The notes below the pieces were generated by a model. It was given only the letters and a program-made list of their open reading frames with translations. It was not told the DNA's origin and did not search any database. Shown one piece after another: positions 1-6,119 of a stretch of 10,374 bases of DNA (position 1 is its first letter; each line of letters opens with the position of its first letter). This DNA comes from an uncultured Acidimicrobiales bacterium (lineage in GTDB: Bacteria; Actinomycetota; Acidimicrobiia; Acidimicrobiales; UBA10347): the NCBI GenBank assembly GCA_937942965.1, contig CALDGN010000162.1:1-10374 (forward strand). Reading direction: 5' to 3'. The translations under genes were made by a program, and so were the position numbers.

Positions 1-2
1 CT

Positions 3-2789
3 GTGACCACGACTGCGACAACCTCAACCGAGGGCTCTTCACTCGTGTCGTCCACGCGCAGCACCCCGATGCAGCTCATCTTTCGGTTCATTCGTGAGCG
101 CAAAGGGCTCTTCTCGCTGAACCTAGGGCTGCGGCTGTTCAAGGACTTGCTGCCCTTCCTCGGACCGATTCTCCTCGGCATCGCAGCCGATGTTCTCTAC
201 GGCCTCGACCGATCGCTGCTCGGCTTCAGCTTCGAGGGCGGCGAACTTCGCTCGATCTACACCGTCGCAGCTCTGATGGCCATCCTTGCGGTCGCCAAAA
301 TGGTGTTCGGCTACGTCCACACCATCGTCGCCGCCCACATGGGGCGCCACATCGTCGAAGCGGCGCGCCGCGACCTCGCCGAGGCCTCGATGCAGATGGC
401 ACTCGATGAACGCCGACGATTCAACAGCGGCGACCTGCTCGACCGCTCGCTTGCGGACAGCAAGGGGCTGCGATCATTCACCCAGGACGTAGTGATCCGC
501 ATCGTCTCGAACACCGTGCGTGCCATCTGGCCGCTGCTCTACATGTTCATGATCGATTGGGTCATGTCCGTGGTCGTGCTGGCGGTCATTCCGCTCCAGT
601 CCGGGATTAGTGCCCTGCTACAGCGGCGCCTGCAGCGCCTGACCCGCGAGGCCCGCCAGGCCGAAGCCGTGCACACCTCGGCGGTCAAGGAATCCATCGA
701 CGGCTGGAGCTCGGTCGCATCGGTCGGCTCACAAGACTGGGTCACCACCGAGCTGCGTGGCACCGCTGCTCGCAGCGAAGACGCCAAGATCAAGAAGAAG
801 CACACCACCGCGGCAATTAGCGCTGTGATTTCACTGTTCACGGCGCTCGGTATCGCCGCTTGCTACGCCATCGGCGGTTGGCGGATCATCTCCTCCGGCC
901 TGGTCGGCGTTACTACCGCCGAGGAGGGGGCCTTCACCGTCGGTGTACTCCTGTCGTTCGTGGGGATTGCGAAGAAGGTCTACGCCCCGTTCCAGGCGTA
1001 CACGAAGATCGTCAGCAGCTACCGCACGGGCCTGGTGAACCTCGAGCGCATCGCCGAGGTCCTCGACGCACCGATGCTCGATGCTCGCCCGAACGGCCCC
1101 GAACTCGTCGTGACCCGCGGCGACATCGCCCTCGACGACATCGGCTTCACCTACGACGGTGACGAAACGCCAACGCTGCGATCGCTGACCGGACGCATTC
1201 CAGGCCGAACCCTCACCGTCATCACCGGCGAAAGCGGCACCGGCAAGACCACACTGCTCCGCCTCTTGATGGGACTCGACCAACCCCACCGCGGCACGAT
1301 CTCGATCGACGATCAGGACATGAACGTCGCCAAGCTGTCCAGCGTGCAGCGCACCATGGCGCTCGTCCCCCAAGAACCGATGTTGTTCAGCGGCACGCTC
1401 GGCGAGAACCTGATGCTCGGCCACGACGAAGTTTCGACCGAAGAGCTCCTCGATGCCTGCCACAAGGCCGGCCTGCTCGAACTCGTCCGCGAACTGCCCG
1501 AAGGGCTCGACACCGAGGTCGGCAGCGGCAAACACATGTTGTCTGGCGGTCAACTCCGACGCATGGCGATCGCCCGTGCGCTGCTTCGCCGGCCATCCAT
1601 CTTGTTGCTCGATGAGCCCACGACCGGGCTCGATGACCTGAGCTCCAAGCAGGTTCTCGACACGCTCCGTCGCATCGCCCAGTCAGCGACGGTCATCATG
1701 GTTTCGCACCGCCGCGATCCGCTCGCAGCGTCGGACCATCACCTGATTCTCGACGGCGGCTACTGGAGCGATGGCCAAGGCAATGGCGACCGCTGGCGTC
1801 CTGAGTTCGACGGCAAACTCACCGAACAAGCCGAAGGCACCGAAGACCTGGCTCCAGCGCCCGCCTCGAACGGCACTACCTCTCATCCGACCGCTGATGC
1901 ACCAACCGAGAACGGCGCCGCGAGTTCGACCGGCGCTCCGCTCGACGCCAAAGCCGCCGGTTCTGCCGCCAACCGCATCGCCGCTGGGGGCGCTCTTGCG
2001 AACGGGGTGGGTTCCAATGGCACAGGTTCGAATGGTGCTGGTTCGAATGGTGCTGGATCGTCCAACGGTGCCGCATCGGCAGGAGCGTCACGCCCGTCGG
2101 TCACGGTTGGCCGTCGTGTCGTGCAGCTTTCCGCGATGGGACGCCCCATCGCTCTCGACTATGTCCACGAAGACGAGACAAGCGCTCGGGTGCTCGTCGT
2201 CGGCGGGCATCGATCGGCAGCGCCGGTCGACCCGAGCTGTATCGACGATGTCTTGGCCCAGGCCGCCGCCGACAGCGACACCAGCGTCGCTCTTGGCGCG
2301 ATCTCTAGCATCAATCCCGACGGCGCCTTCACCAACGACCATCGCACGGTGCTCGGCGTCGATCTTGCAGCCGACCATCTCCAGCAACTTGCCGGCGAGA
2401 CCCACACGTTCCATCGGGTGATGAGCGAGTGGCGCACCAACCTCGTCCTCGATGTTGGTGCCCGTACCAGTCAGCAACGAGCGACCGCCGATGTTGAGAT
2501 CTCAATCCGCTATCCCGAGACCGCCGATGGTGCCGCACCCGAGTGGCTTGCTCAGCTCGGCAGCGACATCCGCCGTCGCCTCAGCGCCAGCCGGTTCTCG
2601 ACCACCGTGGCACTCGTCGGAGCCGACTCATCGAGTCTGACTACGGCGACGAATGTGCCCGTCGTCGAGATCACGTCGGTCGCGCCGCCGCACACCGCTG
2701 GCAGCAGCCGGGTCCACGACGCGCTCGTCGAGGCCACGATCGCCGCCTATCAGGCAACCGGCCTGCTGCGCATCGCGACCTCGGCCTAG
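3..2789 (+). CDS. ABC exporter half-transporter fused to a degenerate M14 carboxypeptidase-like domain
   Basis: A type I ABC exporter half-transporter of 928 residues, about 300 longer than usual. Six hydrophobic segments (about 43-66, 85-111, 165-184, 187-206, 270-297, 309-330) form the membrane domain. The ATPase (about 365-605) appears intact: Tyr384 as A-loop, Walker A 409-417 (GESGTGKTT), Q-loop Gln457, signature LSGGQ 513-517, Walker B 533-538 with Glu538, and H-loop His569. Residues about 607-699 are a Gly/Ala/Ser/Asn-rich linker. Residues 700-928 resemble an M14 zinc carboxypeptidase whose catalytic residues are mostly lost. Topology places this domain in the cytoplasm beside the ATPase. 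The substrate is unknown, and the protein presumably works as a homodimer or with a partner outside the window. The GTG at base 3 opens a Thr/Ser-rich leader. Because the window begins here, the start could lie upstream, or at the ATG of base 69. Exporter call firm; tail homology probable. Confidence 0.93.
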   Translation: MTTTATTSTEGSSLVSSTRSTPMQLIFRFIRERKGLFSLNLGLRLFKDLLPFLGPILLGIAADVLYGLDRSLLGFSFEGGELRSIYTVAALMAILAVAKMVFGYVHTIVAAHMGRHIVEAARRDLAEASMQMALDERRRFNSGDLLDRSLADSKGLRSFTQDVVIRIVSNTVRAIWPLLYMFMIDWVMSVVVLAVIPLQSGISALLQRRLQRLTREARQAEAVHTSAVKESIDGWSSVASVGSQDWVTTELRGTAARSEDAKIKKKHTTAAISAVISLFTALGIAACYAIGGWRIISSGLVGVTTAEEGAFTVGVLLSFVGIAKKVYAPFQAYTKIVSSYRTGLVNLERIAEVLDAPMLDARPNGPELVVTRGDIALDDIGFTYDGDETPTLRSLTGRIPGRTLTVITGESGTGKTTLLRLLMGLDQPHRGTISIDDQDMNVAKLSSVQRTMALVPQEPMLFSGTLGENLMLGHDEVSTEELLDACHKAGLLELVRELPEGLDTEVGSGKHMLSGGQLRRMAIARALLRRPSILLLDEPTTGLDDLSSKQVLDTLRRIAQSATVIMVSHRRDPLAASDHHLILDGGYWSDGQGNGDRWRPEFDGKLTEQAEGTEDLAPAPASNGTTSHPTADAPTENGAASSTGAPLDAKAAGSAANRIAAGGALANGVGSNGTGSNGAGSNGAGSSNGAASAGASRPSVTVGRRVVQLSAMGRPIALDYVHEDETSARVLVVGGHRSAAPVDPSCIDDVLAQAAADSDTSVALGAISSINPDGAFTNDHRTVLGVDLAADHLQQLAGETHTFHRVMSEWRTNLVLDVGARTSQQRATADVEISIRYPETADGAAPEWLAQLGSDIRRRLSASRFSTTVALVGADSSSLTTATNVPVVEITSVAPPHTAGSSRVHDALVEATIAAYQATGLLRIATSA
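2010..2054 (+). repeat. Three 15-bp tandem repeats encoding GSNG(A/T) in the interdomain linker
   Basis: Three in-frame 15-base units start at 2010, 2025 and 2040. The second and third are identical (GGTTCGAATGGTGCT) and the first differs at a few third-position bases. They encode GSNGT, GSNGA and GSNGA (residues 670-684), followed by a diverged GSSNGA. The unit lies in the linker between the ATPase and the C-terminal domain. A multiple of three bases lets copy number change without a frameshift, so linker length may vary between strains. Confidence 0.85.
2100..2786 (+). other. Degenerate M14 zinc carboxypeptidase-like domain (residues 700-928 of the ABC fusion)
   Basis: Several M14 landmarks occur in the expected order: a GRPI strand start (about 716-719), the strand RVLVVGGH ending at His736, INPDG at 770-774, GVDL at 785-788, a PETRA-like stretch (ETHTF), then LVLD at 814-817, and a late strand with VVE at 887-889. 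The catalytic set is mostly gone. HxxE of the first zinc site reads His736-Arg-Ser-Ala739. The Asn-Arg pair that binds substrate carboxylate after GVDL is Ala789-Ala790. The third zinc ligand, expected after the LVLD strand, is Gly819. Glu889 could match the catalytic Glu. I infer a non-catalytic binding or scaffolding module. The alignment was made by eye, so homology is probable rather than proven. Confidence 0.6.
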
Positions 2790-2824
2790 TCCGACGAGCC
2801 GTCCCGGGCAGCGTCTAGGCCGAG
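2780..2824. terminator. Perfect 10-bp inverted repeat spanning both convergent stop codons
   Basis: CTCGGCCTAG at 2780-2789 is the exact reverse complement of CTAGGCCGAG at 2815-2824, separated by 25 bases. The arms end with the TAG stop of the ABC fusion (2787-2789) and the TAG stop of the crotonase on the other strand (2817-2815). The loop holds a CCCGGG palindrome. Either transcript could form a 10-bp GC-rich stem. There is no T-tract, so this is a candidate bidirectional terminator or 3'-end stabiliser rather than a classical intrinsic terminator. Confidence 0.5.
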
Positions 2825-3639
2825 CCCTCGGGCGCCGGCGCTCCATGACGGCCGGCACCATCGCTGAACCGAGTGGCGCCGTGCAGGGTTTCGCCGGTCC
2901 GAATCGTCTCGAGTCCCAGATCCGTCTCGAGGGCAAGCGCGCCGCCAAGGTCGAGCGACCACTGAGCGATCGCTGACTGGCGATCGCTTCGCATGCACTG
3001 CTGCGGCAACTGGGCGAGTCCATGTGCGAGCGCAACCGCCGCGTCGAGCGCAGAGCCCGGTTCGACCATGCGATTGGCAAGTCCCATCGTCACGGCTTCG
3101 GAGCCTTTGACTTCGCGTCCCGTCAAGATGAGATCCATCGCATGCGAGTGCCCGATGAGTCGGGGAAGCCGAACGGTTCCGCCGTCAACCAGTGGCACGC
3201 CCCAGCGTCGACAAAACACGCCGAAGACCGCGTCGGATGCGGCGACGCGCATGTCGCACCAGCAGGCGAGTTCCAAACCGCCGGCGACCGCCCAACCTTC
3301 GACCGCTGCGATCACGGGCTTGCTGAGCAGCATGCGGCTCGGGCCCATCGGCCCGAACGAATCGACGATCTCTTCGCCAGGGCGCGACTCGACCCGGTTC
3401 CCTCCGCCGGCGGCGAAGGCCTTGAGGTCGGCGCCGGCGCAGAAGACTCCGTTGGCGCCCGTCAGCACCGCCACGCTGGCCCCGTCGTCGGCGTCGAACG
3501 CCTCGAACGCGGCGTACAGCTGTATGGCGGTCGCTTGGTCGACCGCGTTGCGCACCTGGGGACGATTGATCGTCACAATCGTCACGGGCCCGTCGTGGGT
3601 TACGAGTACGAGATCCTCAGACATGGATTGCTCAGACAT
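2815..3639 (-). CDS. Enoyl-CoA hydratase/isomerase (crotonase) family protein
   Basis: A 274-residue crotonase-fold protein acting on acyl-CoA thioesters in the cytoplasm. The oxyanion-hole strand FCAGADLKAF lies at 66-75 and the second conserved block, KPVIAAVEGWAVAGGLEL, at 107-124. Glu123 matches the first catalytic Glu of rat mitochondrial enoyl-CoA hydratase (Glu144). The position of the second (Glu164) appears to be Cys143, in FCRRWGVPL (142-150). A plain hydratase reaction is therefore doubtful, and isomerase, hydrolase or other crotonase chemistry is possible. The frame is open upstream to 3705. I chose the ATG at 3639 because GGAGG lies six bases before it and because the longer version would overlap the upstream gene. 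It is the last gene of the probable four-gene operon, 31 bases after the preceding stop. Family certain, exact reaction not. Confidence 0.92.
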   Translation of the reverse strand: MSEQSMSEDLVLVTHDGPVTIVTINRPQVRNAVDQATAIQLYAAFEAFDADDGASVAVLTGANGVFCAGADLKAFAAGGGNRVESRPGEEIVDSFGPMGPSRMLLSKPVIAAVEGWAVAGGLELACWCDMRVAASDAVFGVFCRRWGVPLVDGGTVRLPRLIGHSHAMDLILTGREVKGSEAVTMGLANRMVEPGSALDAAVALAHGLAQLPQQCMRSDRQSAIAQWSLDLGGALALETDLGLETIRTGETLHGATRFSDGAGRHGAPAPEGSA

Positions 3640-3645
3640 GGGGTT

Positions 3646-3650
3646 CCTCC
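3646..3650 (-). promoter_or_regulatory. Shine-Dalgarno GGAGG deciding the crotonase start
   Basis: On the minus strand GGAGG is followed by AACCCC and then the ATG at 3639, a six-base spacer. This is the best ribosome binding site in the window. It supports translation from 3639 rather than from a second ATG at 3624 or the open-frame start at 3705. Confidence 0.75.
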
Positions 3651-3670
3651 GGCTGACGACCGGATGGGTG

Positions 3671-4234
3671 TCAGCGCTTTGCGTGGCTTCGAGCCGCAGC
3701 GACATCGCGTTGGCTCACTTCGACCAACTCACCCTTGCGCACCACGTACGACACAACAAGATCGACCTGGTGTTGACCGCCGCGCTGCTTACCGCTCACG
3801 ACGTCGAGGGCAAGCCCCTCGGTGGGTGCCAGGAGTGCCACGGCACGGAATCCCTCGTCGTTGCCTGGCGAGGATCGCTTCTCTTCGTGGATCAGCTCGT
3901 GGGAGTCCCAGATCCACACATCGTCGACCGATACGAACCGGCACTGGTGGTTGCCACCGCGGCGCTTGGACACCATCGCCCCCGGGCAGACGATGTACGG
4001 GCCTTCGCGGTACGGCAAGGTGCCGAGTCCATCGCGCCCGAACCCTTCCTCGAATGCGGCGTCGATAACGGCTTGTTGGTCGCCGCCCTCGATCGCACGC
4101 CGCCGGGATTCGTCGGCCAACGCTGCGGCAAGGTGCACGAGCACCTCGTCGTTGAGCTTGCGCGACAACTCGACGGCAGTCTCGGGATCTTCGGTCAGGT
4201 GGCGAACGATCGTGCCGTAGCGGCGTGTGGCCAT
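3671..4234 (-). CDS. Hypothetical protein, 187 residues, within the aldolase/crotonase operon
   Basis: I do not recognise this family. The protein has no signal peptide or membrane segment and should be cytoplasmic. Residues about 15-65 look helical and charged. Residues about 75-175 look strand-rich, with many aromatic and valine positions, including YIVCPGAMVSKRRGGNHQCRF (80-100 region) and VDDVWIWDSHEL (103-114). A possible internal echo is RRGGNHQCRFVSV near 91-103 and QRGGQHQVDLVVS near 150-162: each has RGG-x-HQ followed by a hydrophobic strand, which might reflect a duplicated beta unit. The C-terminus is Arg/Lys/Ala-rich. It lies between the aldolase (54 bases upstream) and the crotonase (31 bases downstream), all on one strand, so it is probably co-transcribed. 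No good Shine-Dalgarno precedes the ATG; a CATGAT hexamer sits six bases upstream. The frame shows amino-acid usage typical of a real gene. Function unknown. Confidence 0.8.
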   Translation of the reverse strand: MATRRYGTIVRHLTEDPETAVELSRKLNDEVLVHLAAALADESRRRAIEGGDQQAVIDAAFEEGFGRDGLGTLPYREGPYIVCPGAMVSKRRGGNHQCRFVSVDDVWIWDSHELIHEEKRSSPGNDEGFRAVALLAPTEGLALDVVSGKQRGGQHQVDLVVSYVVRKGELVEVSQRDVAAARSHAKR

Positions 4235-4240
4235 GGCCAG

Positions 4241-4246
4241 ATCATG
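4241..4246 (-). promoter_or_regulatory. Possible leaderless -10 box (CATGAT) for the hypothetical gene
   Basis: On the minus strand CATGAT is followed by CTGGCC and the ATG at 4234. It matches TATAAT at four of six positions. The six-base spacing would put the transcription start at or next to the ATG. No -35 box is clear. Confidence 0.25.
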
Positions 4247-4288
4247 GCCCGTGCCTGTGACAGTCGAGCGGCACTGCGCCCGAAAGCC

Positions 4289-5068
4289 CTAATACATCTT
4301 GTCGGTGCCGCCGGAGCCGTCTTCGCTGCGGGCACGTGCGATCTCGGTGCGCAGGCCGACGCCCAACGCCACCGCATCTGCCGAAACGGTGATCATGCGG
4401 AAGCCCATCTCCAGGCGACGCGGCGTTAGCGAACCGGACGAGTGGATGCCGGGCACCACGCCGTGGTTCTGACAGGCGGCCACGATCGTCTCGAGTGCCT
4501 CGACGAACTCGGGGACATCGTCGTTGTTGCGCGGCGGAAGGCCGAGCGAGATCGAAAGATCGGCGGGCCCGACATAGACCGCATCGACGCCGGGCGTCGA
4601 CACGATCGCCTCGACATTGCCGAGCGCCTCGACGGTTTCAACCATCGGGATCACCGCGATCTGATCGGCCGTGTTGTCGAAGTAGTCGGCGTACCGCGGC
4701 GCCACGCCGGCGGGGCCGTAGCTACGCGCCCCATGCGGCGGATAGCGACAGGCCGACACGGCGGCCTGGGCTTCTTCGGCCGAGTTGACCATCGGAACGA
4801 TGATCCCTTGGGCGCCGGCGTCGAGGTGCTTGCCGATGATCCCTGGCTCGTTCCATGGCACGCGTGCGATCGGCGTGGTGCCGCCATAGGCGATGGCCGG
4901 ATACATGCCGACCGCCGACGTGTAGTCGACCAAGCCGTGCTGGTTGTCGATGCAGACATAGTCGAGCCCAGCCCGGCCGAGCATCTCGGCGGTCGTTGGG
5001 TTCGCCAGCGACGCCCAAAGTCCCAGAGAGGTTTTACCGGCGCGCCATTGATCACGAAGCGATTCCAT
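4289..5068 (-). CDS. HpcH/HpaI-family class II (metal-dependent) aldolase
   Basis: A 259-residue cytoplasmic TIM-barrel aldolase, the usual family length. Known members (HpaI, GarL, RhmA) split 2-oxo-hydroxy acids into pyruvate and an aldehyde, or do the reverse, using a divalent metal. The catalytic His is His44 in DNQHG (41-45), a variant in which Gln replaces the Glu of the classical EH pair. Arg69 in the PIARVPW strand matches the pyruvate-binding Arg. GAQGIIVPMV (85-94) and RYPPHGARSYGP (108-119) are family signatures. Metal ligands match Glu144 in PMVET and Asp170 in VGPADLS. It is second in the probable operon, 54 bases after the 2-hydroxyacid dehydrogenase, which might reduce a 2-oxo-acid product such as glyoxylate. 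The substrate cannot be read from sequence. No Shine-Dalgarno precedes the ATG; an AAGACT hexamer lies six bases upstream. Confidence 0.92.
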   Translation of the reverse strand: MESLRDQWRAGKTSLGLWASLANPTTAEMLGRAGLDYVCIDNQHGLVDYTSAVGMYPAIAYGGTTPIARVPWNEPGIIGKHLDAGAQGIIVPMVNSAEEAQAAVSACRYPPHGARSYGPAGVAPRYADYFDNTADQIAVIPMVETVEALGNVEAIVSTPGVDAVYVGPADLSISLGLPPRNNDDVPEFVEALETIVAACQNHGVVPGIHSSGSLTPRRLEMGFRMITVSADAVALGVGLRTEIARARSEDGSGGTDKMY

Positions 5069-5074
5069 CGGCGC

Positions 5075-5080
5075 AGTCTT
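5075..5080 (-). promoter_or_regulatory. Possible leaderless -10 box (AAGACT) for the aldolase
   Basis: On the minus strand AAGACT is followed by GCGCCG and the ATG at 5068. It keeps the second-position A and sixth-position T of a -10 hexamer, and lies exactly six bases from the start codon. It is the weakest of the four such boxes. The gene may instead be served by the upstream promoter. Confidence 0.2.
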
Positions 5081-5122
5081 GCAGCCCGGCCGGCCTCGGT
5101 GGGAGAACCGTCGCGGTGACGC

Positions 5123-6043
5123 TCAGCTCGTGACGATCGAAGCCGGCTGTCCTTCGAGCACGGCGATCGCGTTTTCGAAGGCGTGCTCGTACAAGCGGCG
5201 CCGCCCGACGGCCGTCGACGAAGCGATGTGCGGCGTCACGATCACGTCGTCGCGCCCGAGCAGTGGGTGTCCGACCGGGAGCGGTTCCGGGTCGGTGACA
5301 TCGAGCCCTGCGCCAGCTACCTGTCCCGCATCGAGCCCTGCGATGAGCGCGTCGGGATCGATCAGCGGCCCGCGGGCACAGTTCACCAGGTACACCCCAG
5401 GGCGCATCGCCGCGATCGACTCGGCATTCACCAGATGCCGGGTCTCGGGCGTATTCGGTGCGTGCAGTGAGATCACGGCCGACGAGGACCAGAGCTCGTC
5501 AAGGCTGACAAGTTCGACACCGTCGATCGGCGACTGCTCCAAGAACGGGTCGTGGGCAATCACTGTCATGCCGAACGCTTGCGCCCCGACCGCAACCCTT
5601 TTTGCGATTCGTCCAAGGCCGACCAGACCAAGCACCTGACCGTCCAGTTCGAGCGATGTCGCTTCGCCGGGTCCAATGAGACCTTCGCGAGATCGTTGCT
5701 GTTTCGCCGGAAGCTCTTTGGTGATCGCGAGCATGAGCATCATCGTGTGCTCGGCGGTCGAGACCGTCGGCGAGTCCGGGCCGTTGCACACGACAACGCC
5801 AGCGGCGGTCGCCGCGGCAACATCGACGTTGTCGTAGCCAATGCCCGCGCGGCTGATGACCTTGAGGTTGGGGAACTTGGCGAACCGTTCTGCATCCCAG
5901 AAATAGTCGACGCCAATCACCGCAGCAGGGGCATCGCCAAGCGTGTCGTCATCGGGACCGATCAGCGTCGCCCGGCCGTCGAGATACTCGATGTCAGCGT
6001 CGATCACGGGTCGATCGAGATGGATCACGTGCGGTTCGGTCAT
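5123..6043 (-). CDS. D-isomer-specific 2-hydroxyacid dehydrogenase (NAD(P)-dependent)
   Basis: A 306-residue cytoplasmic oxidoreductase of the D-2-hydroxyacid dehydrogenase family (phosphoglycerate, glyoxylate/hydroxypyruvate and formate dehydrogenase relatives). It interconverts a 2-oxo acid and a D-2-hydroxy acid. The Rossmann motif VGLGRIA lies at 141-147. The catalytic triad is visible as Arg224 in NCARGPLID, Glu253 in DVTDPEPL and His272 in TPHIASS. SRAGIGYDNVD (64-74) is the conserved substrate-domain strand, and there is no C-terminal ACT domain, so a dedicated SerA is unlikely. It is the first gene of the probable operon with the aldolase. Divergent from it, across 76 bases, is the luciferase-like monooxygenase. 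No Shine-Dalgarno precedes the ATG. A GATACT hexamer six bases upstream suggests a leaderless message. Family firm, substrate unknown. Confidence 0.94.
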   Translation of the reverse strand: MTEPHVIHLDRPVIDADIEYLDGRATLIGPDDDTLGDAPAAVIGVDYFWDAERFAKFPNLKVISRAGIGYDNVDVAAATAAGVVVCNGPDSPTVSTAEHTMMLMLAITKELPAKQQRSREGLIGPGEATSLELDGQVLGLVGLGRIAKRVAVGAQAFGMTVIAHDPFLEQSPIDGVELVSLDELWSSSAVISLHAPNTPETRHLVNAESIAAMRPGVYLVNCARGPLIDPDALIAGLDAGQVAGAGLDVTDPEPLPVGHPLLGRDDVIVTPHIASSTAVGRRRLYEHAFENAIAVLEGQPASIVTS

Positions 6044-6049
6044 GGCCTG

Positions 6050-6055
6050 AGTATC
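6050..6055 (-). promoter_or_regulatory. Possible leaderless -10 box (GATACT) for the dehydrogenase operon
   Basis: On the minus strand GATACT is followed by CAGGCC and the ATG at 6043. It matches TATAAT at four of six positions. Spacing puts transcription initiation at the start codon. No convincing -35 is seen. The site would head the four-gene operon and overlaps the promoter region of the divergent monooxygenase. Confidence 0.35.
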
Positions 6056-6062
6056 GCGCCTG

Positions 6063-6112
6063 TTGGACCTGCTCCCGGTGGCTTCGCTAGCGTCGAATAC
6101 AGACTCAGGGGG
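6063..6112 (+). promoter_or_regulatory. Candidate promoter and Shine-Dalgarno of the monooxygenase
   Basis: TTGGAC at 6063-6068 could be a -35 box and TAGCGT at 6088-6093 a -10 box. The 19-base spacer is longer than usual. AGGGGG at 6107-6112 is a good Shine-Dalgarno, seven bases before the ATG at 6120. The open frame extends up to a TTG at 6063, but that would coincide with the -35 candidate, so the ATG is preferred. This lies in the 76-base divergent spacer, 6044-6119. Confidence 0.4.
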
Positions 6113-6119
6113 TCACGTC

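Noticed and set aside
831..1553. A 240-codon minus-strand frame inside the ABC fusion
   Set aside because: It mirrors the codons of the intact exporter and shows no recognisable motif.
2993..4429. A 478-codon open frame on the plus strand
   Set aside because: It lies antisense to the crotonase and the hypothetical gene and runs into the 3' end of the aldolase. Its product is low-complexity Ser/Pro/Arg-rich with no family motif, as expected of an antisense shadow in GC-rich DNA.
5088..5095. GGCCGGCC palindrome between dehydrogenase and aldolase
   Set aside because: A short GC-only palindrome is common at this base composition, and nothing around it suggests a terminator or operator.
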